A stretch of DNA of 23,039 bases from Leucocoprinus leucothites (lineage: Eukaryota > Basidiomycota > Agaricomycetes > Agaricales > Agaricaceae), in the NCBI GenBank assembly GCA_013368445.1, contig JAACJO010000084.1:1-23039 (forward strand), in the 5' to 3' direction. The notes beneath the pieces are model-generated. The model had not been told where the DNA came from and ran no database searches. It saw nothing but the letters and a program-made list of their open reading frames with translations. Each line of letters opens with the position of its first letter. Position 1 is the stretch's first letter. Positions 1 through 10,656 of the stretch are shown in pieces. The translations under genes and the position numbers were made by a program.

Positions 1-122
1 CGATTGACGTGTCAGTCCTCGGGTATGATGTCATGCTATGGTGTATATAGTTATCAGAATAAGAACCATGTTCTCAAGCACCCGAGATTTCAGTTTAGGG
101 TAAATAAATTCCTGATAAATTA

Positions 123-2690
123 TCACCTACACGGCCAAGTTGCTACAGGAAATAAAGTTCAATGGTCTAACCCGAACAGAGTGCAAGTATACTATTTGGA
201 ACACGGCGAATGACTTTTCCTTTATAGGGACCTTTGACTGCCGTAATCCCAGACATTTTATCTCCATACTCTAAGATCTGATAGCGCTTCCCCCAGAATT
301 TTCCCTCCTCCAAGCAGTAAACAAGCTGCCCTTCGTCCGTTGGAGGACATGGTTCAATGTATTTGTAGGGAACAAGAAGAAATTTTGAAGTAGGCGGCGG
401 AAGGAAAACACGAATTTTATCCTTGTCGAGACTCTTGAAAAAACCAACGTTGTCATCCCAGAGACCCTCTTCATACTCTGAATTACTCCGGATGGTAACC
501 TTGAGAGAGCCAAATTTCCCGAGCTGGGGAAGTCGGGTGAGCCAAAAGAATGAAGCTTGAGTTCAATGAGTAAGCGTGCGGTCGGGGGCTTTGGGAGAGA
601 CTCACGAATAGCGGGTCGCTCGACCTCCTGATTGGCAAGAGCTCGGTCACGAGCACAGGGAGCCCAATAAGCATCATCACCGTTAAGAGGCGGAGCGGCC
701 TCCGGTTCCGGTGTCCTCGGACGATTGCGAGCAGGGAGAAGGGACTTGAAGTTCGGGACAAGGCGGGCCGTATATTCGAGCATATTATCGGCATTGACCT
801 GATACCATTCATTCTCTTCTCTATAGAGGAATAAGAATTAAGGCATACGTCCAAAAAACAATAATTGACGTACAGTTCAAAAGCCATATCTTGAATTCTG
901 ATCTGTTGCAATATACTGGTGTGGACGGAGAGAGCTCGCATCTCAACTTGAGCAATTCCTAATTGAGAAACCGAGATCACGGTGCCGAAGCAACCTTTGA
1001 GCGGGCCTTCAGTGATGACCACCGAGAGCTTCTCTAAGTGATCAAACTTGGGATCTTGCATCTGGGCGATTACGACTCTTGCATTGGGGTCATGTGGAGG
1101 TGGTTTTCCAAACTGATGAATGACAACAGAGAATTGAATGAAAGGGATGGAGACAGTAACTGGCAGTAGCTTTAAATGGTCAGTAAAATGAAACACCTGG
1201 CAAACGGGGAGCGACTCACTAAACGAAAGGGATCATGAACTGTTGCAGTGAATTCTTCCTCGTTAATAGATGTGACAAACCCAACATAACCTAGATTTGG
1301 TCCAGAGGCAACGCAAACCTGGTCTCCAACTTTAAAATATTTCCGAAGAAGATACAGAGGGAGAAGAACAATTTCAAAAACGTCCAACAAATACACGTGG
1401 GCATGTGTTGAGGCCAAAGCCTTAACAATACCAGTAGAACCTGTATACGTCGAGCCTACTACCTTCACGTGATCTCCCACCTTGAGCTCCCTAGCGGCTG
1501 CCGCACGAAATAAGTGGAGTTTGGTGGCTGACGGGATCGCTACTGAATCCAAGAACGGGCGCATCTGGTCAACCGAGGGGTAGACAGGGATGTGATGATA
1601 TTCGGATGGTGATAGAGTGGTGAGAAGGAAGCCAGAGGAGTCGAAAAAATAATGGGTATGATGGAAGCGTTGGGAAGTATCTCTATATTCCTGGCAATAT
1701 TTAAAGTGGATATATCTTGTATGTGAAGTATCGACGGAAAGATTTCCCTTGTTGGAAACCGCGATAGCTCGATTCGGGTCGAACAGAGCTGGGGGCGGCC
1801 TCTTTCTTGAAAGCTTGACTGGCGACGAATTGGAATAGTACTGGATGCGGGGAACTAACACGACATCCAAATTTTGACCGTCAACGCGGCGAATGAAAGC
1901 TAGGTCGTTAACGTATGGTCGCGCTTTGAGGCGAACCCAGTTACCGGCTTGAGGGGTAAATTGAGGCCTTGGGCAGTTCAACAAATTCATTCCCTCCAAA
2001 AAAGTGACTGCTCGTATTTCCCACCACCTTACACCTGGTAGTCTCCTACAGATCGCGATGACATCTGCCCACTCCCAAGCTTCAATATATACACGACCTA
2101 AACCCCCTTTATGTGCAAAAGCACTCCGGGGTAAGCGGAATTTCGGGGATGCCACGGTGTTATCGCGTAGCCCCTCCGCGCGCTCATAAATTCGTTTCAC
2201 CGTCAAATACTCCGAGCCGAGCTGGAAGAAAGGCTTAGGCAACATCGCAGTTCGGATGTGAAGGTACATACCCTGACGGGTACCTCCCAAAGCTCCCAGT
2301 CACCCTCTGCTGGCGGTATTCCATACTCCATATAATGGTACCCTTCGCTCCTATCACTCGCTGGAAGGGTGCCACGATTGGTCACCCATCTTCTCTCCAG
2401 CGCATCCACAAATGCATTTTGTTGGTCGTCCTCCAGGTTTCTCCGCGCATACTCACTCACGTCCTCCTCGAGATCTCTATCATTATCAACAAAATCTAAA
2501 TACAACGACAGTTAGTAGGGAAAGGAACTGAAAGAGCCGACTTACCATCATCGTCTTCACCCTTGTCCTCATCGTCCTCATCGTCACCATCAACATCTGC
2601 TTCCAAATCGAGATATTGGTTTCGGGAATGAGAGGCGTTACGAGAGATCTTATGAGAGGTTTTACGAGAGGTCCTTGTTGACTTGGTCAC
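123..2690 (-). CDS. Spt5-like transcription elongation factor paralogue (NGN + KOW protein), seven exons
   Basis: Exons in minus order: 2690-2546, 2495-2272, 2221-1220, 1169-874, 820-606, 555-193, 142-123. All phases close, giving about 754 residues. Introns are 50, 50, 50, 53, 50 and 50 bp with GT..AG ends. The last intron is optional: without it the frame stops at 167. Seen: an acidic run (EADVDGDDEDDEDKGEDDD) near residue 40; an NGN-like segment after WELWEVPVR, with a VYIEAW strand; KOW-type motifs at GNWVRLK, VGDHVKVVGSTYTGSTGIV, VGDQVCVASGPNLGYVGFV, LSVVITEGPLKGCFGTVIS and the C-terminal MSGITAVKGPYKGKVIRR. Spt5 family members bind RNA polymerase II and nascent RNA and control elongation. 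This divergent copy is more likely an expanded lineage-specific paralogue than the housekeeping gene. Oddity: the first exon frame has no ATG (it opens with GTG at 2690, with an in-frame TGA just upstream), so the true N-terminus must come from an upstream exon or be lost. A phase-compatible acceptor lies at the AAG just after that GTG. Confidence 0.88.
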
Positions 2691-2842
2691 GGGCAGAAGG
2701 CGTCAAGTCCTATACCAGGAAGGAACGCGAACAAGACCTACCAAGTCTAAAGACTGCTCGTTGTCCGAATTATAAAGCTGTGGTATCTGACTAGTATTAT
2801 TCTCCCTGTCATGAGCATTCACGTCACAACATTAGATGAAGT

Positions 2843-3225
2843 TCAGTACAAGGGTTGAAGGGCGTACGCAAAGAGTGGGCCAACGCCAGGATCTATGGCC
2901 GTGGCCCGTACAACATCCATAGATCCCTCATCGTCTGGATCGTGAACCTGCGGGATCTGGCTGACATGTTCCAGAGGAGCGTGTACGTCGGTAGCACGGA
3001 CCTAGCGAAAGACAGGAATATTAGGCAAAGGCACCGGTTATCTAGCGTTGCAACTGGCCTCGCAAGGGGTAGATGTGGGCTGCTGGTTGCGATACTTTAG
3101 CTAGAGGTATTCAAAGTGATCTATACACTCACAGGGTTGGTGGGCTCCTGCTCTGTGCCCTCGATGTCATACCACAAAATCCTGCGAGCATCTCTGATAC
3201 TACCTCCGGCACTGAGAGCATAGCC
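2843..3225 (-). other. Two coding-looking exons of unknown gene upstream of the Spt5-like gene
   Basis: On the minus strand, 3225-3133 reads as 31 open codons (starting GYALSAGG, ending EQEPTNP) between a good polypyrimidine acceptor (TTCTTCTTCACAG) and a GTGAGT donor. Then 3001-2843 reads 52 open codons containing SQIPQVHDPDDEGSMD and ends at TGA, after a 131-bp intron with acceptor TTTCGCTAG. The phases match (both 0). A further open stretch at about 2800-2735 encodes a diverged copy of the same phrase (SQIPQLYNSDNEQSLD), and a 44-bp GT..AG gap would join it in frame. It could therefore be the missing N-terminal part of the Spt5-like gene or the end of a separate gene. No ATG-initiated first exon joins in frame; the ATG at 3427 leads to a stop after splicing. 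I do not recognise the protein. Confidence 0.35.
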
Positions 3226-3470
3226 CTGTGAAGAAGAAAAAGAGAGCTAAACACAAGTGTTTCAATATGCAATATCAGTAAAGCAACTTACCAGTTGAAT
3301 ACCCGAGTAAGGCTAGACAAAGTTTGAGTATTGGCCCAGCGGTGGCAAGAGTTGAACTTGCCTGCGCCACAGAAGAACCTGACTTGAGAAATACTGTCAG
3401 ACGCGTGCCAAAACCAGGGAAGTGCATAAGAGAAATACTGAGGATGATATTCCAACGTTATTCAATTGTG

Positions 3471-5257
3471 GGCGCGAGCTTCCAATTCCATTTCTCGTGT
3501 TACTTTGGGGAGACTGCAATTGCAGGCGACGTGTCAGTACTGAAACCCGAAAATATTAACTGGAGGGCCTACGGGTGAACGGTTCATTGATATGGCAGCC
3601 AGAGATATAAATTAGTAGAGCATCCACTAAACTATGATATGTTCTATTGATAAGGATAGCAGTATCTAGGCTCTAGAATTTGCGTTGTCGAAGTATGAAC
3701 ACAAAGCATGCAGAAGGTAGGGGTAGGATTTGGAGGCATATTTGTTTAGGGCAGGTCGGCACGTGATTGTATCCTTCTAATACCAAAGAATGATTATCAT
3801 CGGGGACGTTGTTGACGAGGATTAGGCTCATTAGAGATCAAAGGCGCGGTGATGAGGGCGATTTTCTATATTTCTCAGTACCCTATAAAGTCACATATCT
3901 ACCCATTCAATGCCAAACAGTGTAGCAAGACCAAACCCAGTAGTAGTATGGACCTTGAATGGCGCTGGTTACCTCACTGATAACTCCAATGGCTCCCAAG
4001 GTCAATGTACCCCTGCTCTTATTTAGGTTCAGCAATAGGTTGAGCGATCCGTGTTTCCATTGGCCCACTCGCCCTGAAAGAATCTCAGCTCGTAATTATG
4101 TAGACTAATGCCTATCGCTGATACAGGACTATTAAATACATACGAGGGCAGGGCCCCGTGAAGCATTATGGTCTGAGAAGAACCCGGGAGACGTAGTTCG
4201 TTACTAAGATTAACAGTGTCTTGCTTCCCCCCGTGTTTTTACCTCCTCGTATCGTAGGGCGGGCACACTGCCCGAGATGACTGGTTGGGCGACCTTGCGT
4301 AAATTCTACTTTTAAGCCCGATTAGAGACCACCGGCATCCCGTTTGATCAAATGTGGTATTTCATTCAACATGACTTGCGAGAGACAAGGCTCTCAAGCG
4401 CACCATTTAGCGGAACAAGGTATCCCAGTCAATGATGTTCCATCATTACCGTACTGATTATCGACCATGACAGTATCTAAATGGTTAGCTAGTTAAGCTC
4501 TTGCACGTTCAAGGATGCAAAGAACACGAGGCTTTCTACAGGAAAACCCTTACGTTCCGACTGAGTCTATTCCAGGAGAAACATGCTAGTGTATGGCTGA
4601 TGTTCTATGACTTAGTTTGTGTAGATACCTGTTGCGACGAGTCCTTTTTCTAGGCTATCACTGCGAGTTGTTCGTAGGTTTAGACTAATATTGATGGCTC
4701 CCCGCCCTTGGTATGTATGTGATTTTGATGAATGAATTCATTAGTGGGGCCCCGAGCCCAGATTGCACTGTGACGCAACACTGTGCATACCTAGTCCCTC
4801 GAGTATGAGGCCTGACATTTCAACTTCAGGTCTCCGGTAATATCAGCCTCGACTCAGGCTTGGCATAGCAGATGAGTTCAGCGTCCACACTCAGAAAAAT
4901 TACATCTAATATCAGACAGTACTCATATATTCAAACACAGATAATGTCGACCCGCTCAGAAAGATTTGTGAGCATGGGTAGATGTTGACAGAGCCATCCC
5001 CGCCGAGCAATGTAGATATCAATTTCCGATGTCACGTGCTAGGCCTACCCTAAACAACAGGCGCTGAAGAAGGCAATTCAACGACTGTTCCCTTCTTCTC
5101 CCTACGCCACTATCTGGAATACACAGTATCATTGAAATTTATGGAGAAGAAATCAAATATGAAAGTTAGGATATCACTAAAACCAAGCCAGAGAACAACT
5201 CGATATACCTAAACTATAAGACAATAGTGTAGTCATTCATATCAAGTCCAAACGTAT
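3471..5257. other. Gene-free stretch
   Basis: No frame on either strand holds a convincing ATG-led or splice-joined coding stretch; stops are dense in all six frames. No tandem or inverted repeat or tRNA-like fold stood out by eye. It may be intergenic DNA or an old decayed element. Confidence 0.5.
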
Positions 5258-5947
5258 TCATATCAGCTTAGAATCCGGGTTAATGCTCCTATTGGGCCAA
5301 AGGATATAAAGTGGCTCACTATTCAGACCACAGATGTCGTTGGGTGGATCCTTGAATTCACCCCTTGCAACGGCTTCAGCGTGGTGGACTTCCCACAACC
5401 ACGCCATAGTCTCCTCGAGGTCATCACTCGTGCACTTAGGAGGACGCTGGTCAGAAATGTCGCTCTGGTGTTTGACCATAGAAGTTGAAGTATTGGGTAA
5501 GCTGATACTTGGCATTGGTTGTCCGGTCCAATATGCAGGACCAACAGAAAACTGCAAAGCCTCGCTCTTCAACTCTTCAACGTAGTGCTTGAGATTCGGG
5601 CACTCGGCCATAGTGAAGGTAGAAGGCTTGGTGATGTAGAAGGGGCTGCACCTAGTTTTCGGGTACAGTCCGAATGTATGTATGGCGGTCCACGTCCCAC
5701 GAAATACATCATAGACGTCCTGTCTTCTTCGGGGGTACCCAGTCCTAACCTTGAATGCCTCTACACCCCAAAAGGACATGGAATACAAGCCATCATATTC
5801 GGTGGCGTGGATGAGAGTAGGAGGCTCATTTATCTATGAGTTTGTAAGTTTTGTTGACTCTGGCGATGACTTGGGGCTTACTTCCGTATAGCAAATTATC
5901 TGAACAGAATACGGATATCGCTGTCGGTCTTCGAAGGTGATGAGCAT
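5258..5947 (-). CDS. Family A-F member A: unknown small protein with FWGV..YD..C domain
   Basis: Exon 5947-5882 (ATG, 22 codons ending IICYTE), 48-bp phase-0 intron 5881-5834 (GTAAGC..CATAG), exon 5833-5258: 213 residues if it starts at 5947. Seen: N-terminal strand SVQIICYTE just before the intron; then NEPPTLIHAT, MSFWGV, RTGYP, DVYDV, AIHTFGLYPK, PFYITKP, AECPNL and a helix VEELKSEAL. Gene D is its closest relative in the window (NEPPTLIHAT versus EHPPILFHI; SFWGVEAF versus CFWGVDDF; both HTF..YPK and ITKP). The tail has EETMAWLWEV, like EETYAIVAAM in D, but no basic NLS-like cluster. No signal peptide or membrane segment. Open frame continues upstream of the ATG through a plausible 48-bp intron (6047-6000, branch GCTAAC, acceptor ACATAG) into the 6149-6048 exon, so the real product may be about 371 residues with an extra N-terminal region. 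Function unknown. Confidence 0.78.
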
Positions 5948-6047
5948 GGTCCAGTGGTACGGAGTGGCAGCAATAGCGTGTCTTTGGGGAGCGAACAGGC
6001 TATGTTTACGAAGGTTTAAAGCGTTAGCTCACTTCTATGCGTATTAC

Positions 6048-6514
6048 GGTAGGTTCATGCCGCGTCCCAATCCCGAGTCGTACTCATCAACTGGTGTATT
6101 TGGAGCACCTTCGGCATTCAAATTATTACTCTCGGAGTCCTTCGACCGCCTTCGACATCCATTGAAACCTTCCCATTTGCCCGATCCGGTTTACATGGGA
6201 TTCGATCTCACAACTATTTCCACATTGAACTTAGCAGCAACGTGCTGCAGGCTCGTCTTTAGCCGCTTGAGAGATCGCGATTTTCTTTGCCGGAAATAAT
6301 CATGTACCAAGCAAGCAAATACAGCTTCAAAATTGTAAGCCAGCTCCCTACGATCAGGGAAGCCGATCTGAATCCATCGTCTCAGCCTGTTTACTGATTC
6401 TTTTGCCTGGGTTCGATAACCGTACCTGAACCCACAAACCTTTTGCGCTTCGAATTCACCAAACCCGACGTGGTAGATCTTTCTAGTCCCCTGTTTAGAA
6501 GAATGATCTGGCAC
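6048..6514 (-). CDS. Probable upstream exons of gene A, or a separate small gene (unknown)
   Basis: Reads 6514-6195 (107 codons), a 45-bp intron 6194-6150, and 6149-6048; from there it either stops at TAA 6046-6044 or splices in phase 2 into 5999-5882 and gene A. The protein is basic and helical-looking: NRLRRWIQIGFPDRREL, then RQRKSRSLKRLKTSLQHV, then an acidic/polar tail with NTPVDEYDSGL. It is not a family I recognise. The first codon is GTG where the two tandem copies to its right have ATG (GTGCCAGAT against ATGCCAGAT), so the start codon appears mutated here or the gene begins elsewhere. Both later joins keep frame and have good splice signals, which favours one gene running through to 5258. 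Confidence 0.5.
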
Positions 6515-7306
6515 TGATCATACATTGCCACCCGAGAACGCCTCTATGAATATATGTCAGGCCATCCCGTTCCATTCCCCCCCTGTTTAACTGAAAATTT
6601 TATTTCCTTAGATGCCTAGTCTTTTTTGCAGGGTGGACGGCCTCTGCGGAGCCATTTGCTAAAGAAAATTGTCCCCTCCGCCGCCACCCCTACACCCTTC
6701 GGCAACCTGCAGATAACCATACTTGAATCCGCAAATTTTCCGTGCTTCAACCTACCAAATCTGACACGGTAGATCTCTCTAGTCCTCCGTTTAGAAGAAA
6801 TATCTGGCATTGATCATACATTGCCACCCGAGAACGCCTCTATGAATATATGTCAGGCCATCCCGTTCCATTCCCCCCCTGTTTAACTGAAAATTTTATT
6901 TCCTTAGATGCCTAGTCTTTTTTGCAGGGTGGACGGCCTCTGCTGAGCCATTTGCTAAAGAAAAATTGTTCCCTCCGCCGCCACCCCTACACCCTTCGGC
7001 AACCTGCAGATAACCATACTTAAATCTGCAAATTTTCCCTGCTTCAATCCACCAAATCTGACACGGTAGATCTCTCTAGTCCTCCGTTTAGAAGAATTAT
7101 CTGGCATTGATCATACATTGTCACCCGAGAATGCCTCTATGAATGTAAGTCAGGCCATCCCGTTCCATTCACGCCCTGTTTAACTGAAAATTTTTATTCT
7201 CCTTAGATGCCTAGTCTTTTTTTGCAGGGCGGACAATCTTTACTAAATCAGTTTGCTAAAGAAAATTGTCTCTTCTGCCACCAGCCCAAACCTTTTGGAG
7301 ACCTGC
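6416..7306. repeat. Three tandem copies of a 297-bp promoter plus 5'-coding unit
   Basis: Direct repeat with period 297: copies at about 6416-6712, 6713-7009 and 7010-7306. Markers: ATAACC at 6416, 6713 and 7010; TACATTG at 6521, 6817 and 7114; GATGCCTAGTCTTTTTTGCAGG once per unit. Copies 1 and 2 are almost identical across the non-coding part and the third is more diverged. Each unit, read on minus, holds the first ~100 bp of coding sequence (xPDxSSK..TRxIY..) and about 200 bp upstream of it. In the second and third units the coding part is frameshifted relative to the long reading frame at 6514-6195 (small deletions near the GGTGGATTGAAGCAGG region), so only the leftmost copy continues into a full reading frame. 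Confidence 0.85.
6616..6810 (-). pseudogene. Truncated 5' copy of the 6514-6048 gene (repeat unit 2)
   Basis: Starts with ATGCCAGAT and gives MPDISSKRRTREIYRVRFG, matching the first residues of the 6514 frame, but short indels then change frame and it ends after about 64 codons in repeat-derived sequence. The third unit has an equivalent start near 7105 (MPDNSSKRRTREIYRVRFGG). The coding homology stops where the 297-bp duplication ends, so these are fragments created by tandem duplication and not independent genes. Confidence 0.6.
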
Positions 7307-9043
7307 GAATGTTTCCCTGTTTAATTACGTTCGGAGTCGTGATCGAGGACCGTCGCCGTCAATAAGTATGCAGTATACTCGGCGGATCCCTAGTGCTCCT
7401 TAACGTTGGGGCGGTCTCGCCCTTTCTGTATGGACGTTCAAAGCTTCTACTTTGGAGCTTTCCAAGGGATGACAGCCTTCATTACGCTGATCAGTGATAC
7501 CCGTGTTGTAACTCAATCCATCTTGTGAGTACTCATCGCTGTCACGCACCTTCCATTTCGTTGACCTGTTTAAGGTTGTGATACAGGCACTCCAAGCAGC
7601 GGCGGAACAAGTTCCTATCGTGACCAGTCTTGTTCACGCCCCGAAGTAGCGAAGCAATTCTGAAGTTCATGCAAACGTTATTTGCCTTTCTCGATCTAAT
7701 GGACTTAGTACTTTCAGCTGCCCTCCAATAATTTTGTAGCAGACGATACATCTAATATATGCCTGGTTCGGGGTTCGGCGGAAATTCCACAAGCTCCCAC
7801 TCGTTTTGGTGAACCGTTCTGTCATAGATCCGGAGACAGCAGACACCTTAACAACCATTCGTAGCTGAATCCTATCTTCTTTCGAGGCGCCAGTGGCTCC
7901 ACGAGATACCGCTTTCCTAAAATAGTTTAGCGCTCAAGTGGGGTCGTCACCATATCTAGTGGAACTGCAATCCCGATTGGCCAATTGGCCCCAGTCCCAT
8001 ACTATTATAAGGCTCATTCAATAATTAATTCGGTTTGTCTTTCTGTGGATGAATGATCATTTACTAATAACCCATGTCCAGTTTTCTGTATCGACAAATC
8101 CGAAGTGATTTCTGAATTGGCTTTCCAAGCAACGCCGAAATGGCGTCATGTGATGGTACACAATTGTTCCCCAACGGGAGACCATTGTTGCTCCTCCTGC
8201 AAGTAGGCCGCGAAATGATGTCATTGATGGTATGTCGAAACGATCCTATCCTCTACCACCGATTGACGGTCCCCCTGATTGGCTCGTCACACCAGTTTCT
8301 ACTGCTTAAATGTGACAAGGCGTGACGAATGGTCATTTCTATCTCACTCGATTCACGGGTTTTGGACCCGAAATTTTGGAAGTATGCTCTGGAGCTGTCG
8401 TGGATGAAGTAACCTGAGTTTTGTGTGAAATGAAGAAGAGGGAGGGGAAAAGCGTCAATCGGGGGTGACCGTCAATCGGTAGAGGATAGAATTGGTAGGG
8501 ATGATCATTTACGGGTTAAGTTGTATTTGCCGTCGACAACAAATATTCATGATATACAACCTCTGAATGAGACGGCTTTTGAGTGCGTTGAAGATGCGGC
8601 AGCTAGAGAGCATCAGAAAGTGAATACGGGCAAGGCGGTGTCGGTCTGTCATCGGCTAGTAACCCAGTAGATAGGAACGTGATTATAAAGATTTAATATA
8701 TTTCGACTCAGTGCGAACGCGACGGTGCAGAACGTTGTCAAAGAATGGAACAGAGCTGGGTGAATTTTACTGGCCCCAGAAATTGTAGATACCTCACTGA
8801 ATGTTTATCTAAAGCCCTACGAGTACCTGCAAAAGCCAAGGATAATAGAGACGAGTAGAAACAAGTGGGTGATACGACGATTTTCCAAGGTTTTTTGGGG
8901 AAAGAGATAATTGAAGGAATCTTACTGGTGGAATATGAAGTGGAAGAGAGCGTTCATGCGGTCGCCGGGACCCGCACTAATCCCTATAGTATCATAGTTA
9001 GTTCTCCACTTTTTCAAGCAAGGGTGTTGATACTCACTTAACG
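7307..9043. other. Mostly non-coding, with one weak reading frame and one inverted repeat
   Basis: The only protein-like stretch is 7751-7542 on minus (ATG, 69 codons, with NFRIASLLRGVN and NLFRRCLECLYHNLKQV). It faintly resembles the helical part of the 6514-6048 product (NFEAVFACLV, SLKRLKTSLQHV), so it may be a relic of another copy. Nothing else in 7860-9043 reads as a gene. The inverted repeat at 8247-8489 is listed separately. Confidence 0.4.
8247..8489. repeat. Imperfect inverted repeat, MITE-like or hairpin
   Basis: Arms at 8247-8282 and 8455-8489 are near-complementary: TATCCTCTACC, then GATTGACGGTC, then a C-run and GATTG on the left; the right arm carries the reverse complements (GTCAATC, GACCGTCAATC, GGTAGAGGATA). 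A three-base insertion (ACC) and a few changes separate the arms. The inner spacer is about 170 bp with no clear ORF. No target-site duplication could be confirmed at the ends. Confidence 0.6.
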
Positions 9044-10072
9044 TCAAATATCTTCACTTCCAGGAGCAATGATCAAGTCTCTAGCATCTCGGGGTTCTGG
9101 TTCTTCGTCATAGGCCTAAACTTGAAATACGGTGAGTAATGCATTGGGTAAGGTTCATCTCTGATATGACCTGTGTATCTTCGAAACTGTGAGCGGTGGC
9201 TTCCTCATAAATGCTAGATTCGGTGCTAGGTGATGCGCTACTAAAGTTGAACTGTTTGTTTGTGGGGATGAGCTTTTGCTTCAGCCTAAAGAACAATGTT
9301 TTTAACTTACTCGGATCTCATCCTCTTCACCTTTGTCTTCAGACACAACAGTAGCTCTGTTGCGAGTCTTCTTGGCAACCTAGACAAAGTCCAGCAAGCA
9401 CGCTCTGCGGACAGAGAAGCTATATTCCTTACCGGAGGTTTATCAATGTCATCCTCACCCTGTACCTTCGGACAATTGACATTCACTGTGACGTTCATGG
9501 TCTTGATTGAAATCGAAATTGACCGCCTTCGTTTGAGCTCCCTTAATCCCGTTAATATAGTCTGGGTTGGAGAAGAGGGTGGAGGAGAGGGCGAGGCCGG
9601 ACACCTCACAGACTTGAGAGTCTCTTCCGATGGGGACGGTGAAGAGCCGCTACCGGAAGAGGAAGTTAAATGTTTACGGAATTGTTGCAGCTGCTCCTTA
9701 AACCAATCTAATCCCAGACACTTGGTGTCGTCAAGGTCTCGAGACTTGACAAGGATATACGGAAACGATTTTCCATTGAAGTCGGAGGGGAAATAGGCCT
9801 CGGTTGGTATTTCTGTGAATTTTCTGGCTGTAGTATCGAAAATCAAGTATGGCGTGTTCGGGAAATTTGTGGCGGCAGCGAAAGCTTGGTCACGATAGAA
9901 CGTGAACATTCCATCTCGAACTCGTATGTGGTGGACGGCCGGTATGTCATTCGCCTAGAGGTAGGTGAGTATTGCACTTCGAGACGTAAGGAAGACGACT
10001 CACGGACGTGAACAGGAAGATCCGGATGTACCAAGTCTTGCTGGTGCGGTTGGAATCTGCTTGGAAAGACAT
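9044..10072 (-). CDS. Family A-F member B: unknown nuclear-type protein, five exons
   Basis: Exons 10072-10004, 9954-9433, 9379-9311, 9251-9171, 9115-9044; introns 49, 53, 59 and 55 bp, all phase 0; product 270 residues. The first exon ends in the family's hydrophobic strand (WYIRIFLFTS) at the shared intron site. The domain follows: MFTFYRDQAF, TNFPN, LIFDTTARKF, EIP, PYILVKSRDL, then DTKCLGL and helix WFKEQLQQF. After it come a Ser/Pro-rich linker (SSSGSGSSPSPSEE; PASPSPPPSSP), a basic cluster LKRRRS with ISISIK (possible NLS), an acidic region (EDKGEEDEIR) and the C-terminus DARDLIIAPGSEDI, whose DLII..SED resembles a SUMO-interacting motif. The 3' exons are short and the donor at 9170 (GTCATA) is weak, so the tail is less sure than the first two exons. 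It diverges from gene C across about 0.5 kb. Function unknown. Confidence 0.75.
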
Positions 10073-10656
10073 CTTCGATTTCGTTATGAAGGTTGAAAAA
10101 CGGGTGGAAGGATTAAAGGCGTGGGGTACCTACCGTCGGGCTTAAAAAGTTTCAAGGAAGAATTATGCGACCGAGGGTGTCTCGTAGATTTCGTCAAATA
10201 GGTATCTCCTAGTGCCGGCCCTTTGGTGTTCCCCCCTTACCCTTACTCAGAACATTTCCTCACTTCCAAATACAGGCAATCAATCAATTGTAGAGATAAA
10301 TGGTGCTAACAATTTCACCCACTCCTCGTCTCTTTGATGACAAGATCATCGATAATTATGAGAAGGCCGCTTACTTGCTGTGCATATGATCAAATAACGC
10401 TTGTGCTCCAACACGTCCCAAAGATAGTTAGCGTCTTGTTACCTCATTTAATCGAGATCAAAAGATATACACAACACTATATTCCGGTGTTTATGGCAAC
10501 CCGGAGGTTTGGACCCAACAAGGGCCCCGGAATGGAGGAAAATACATAGTTTGACCTTGCTGCGTTGTTTTACCAGCAAATCACCTTGTAGCTGTCATGG
10601 CCTTTAGTTGTCCTTTGTTCTCGTGCTTTCCCTGCTCACGAGAGACGGCTCCCGCA
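10073..10656. promoter_or_regulatory. Shared intergenic region between divergent genes B and C
   Basis: B starts at 10072 on minus and C at 10657 (or 10597) on plus, so this interval must hold both promoters. No clear TATA box or repeated operator-like motif could be assigned by eye. A short open frame at 10334-10549 on plus has no family resemblance and is not supported as a gene. Confidence 0.4.

Noticed and set aside
3240..3427. An ATG-led minus-strand exon (MHFPGFGTRLTVFL..) as first exon of the 3225-2843 fragment
   Set aside because: With the GTAAGT donor at 3291 the join is in phase 1 and meets a stop in the next exon after a few codons.
5937..6299. A 120-codon plus-strand frame
   Set aside because: Antisense to the exons that lead into gene A; the minus strand has consistent phases and a branch-point motif.
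9296..9796. A 166-codon open frame on the plus strand
   Set aside because: It starts at TTG, not ATG, and is antisense to exon 2 of gene B, which carries the family domain and matches the splice pattern.
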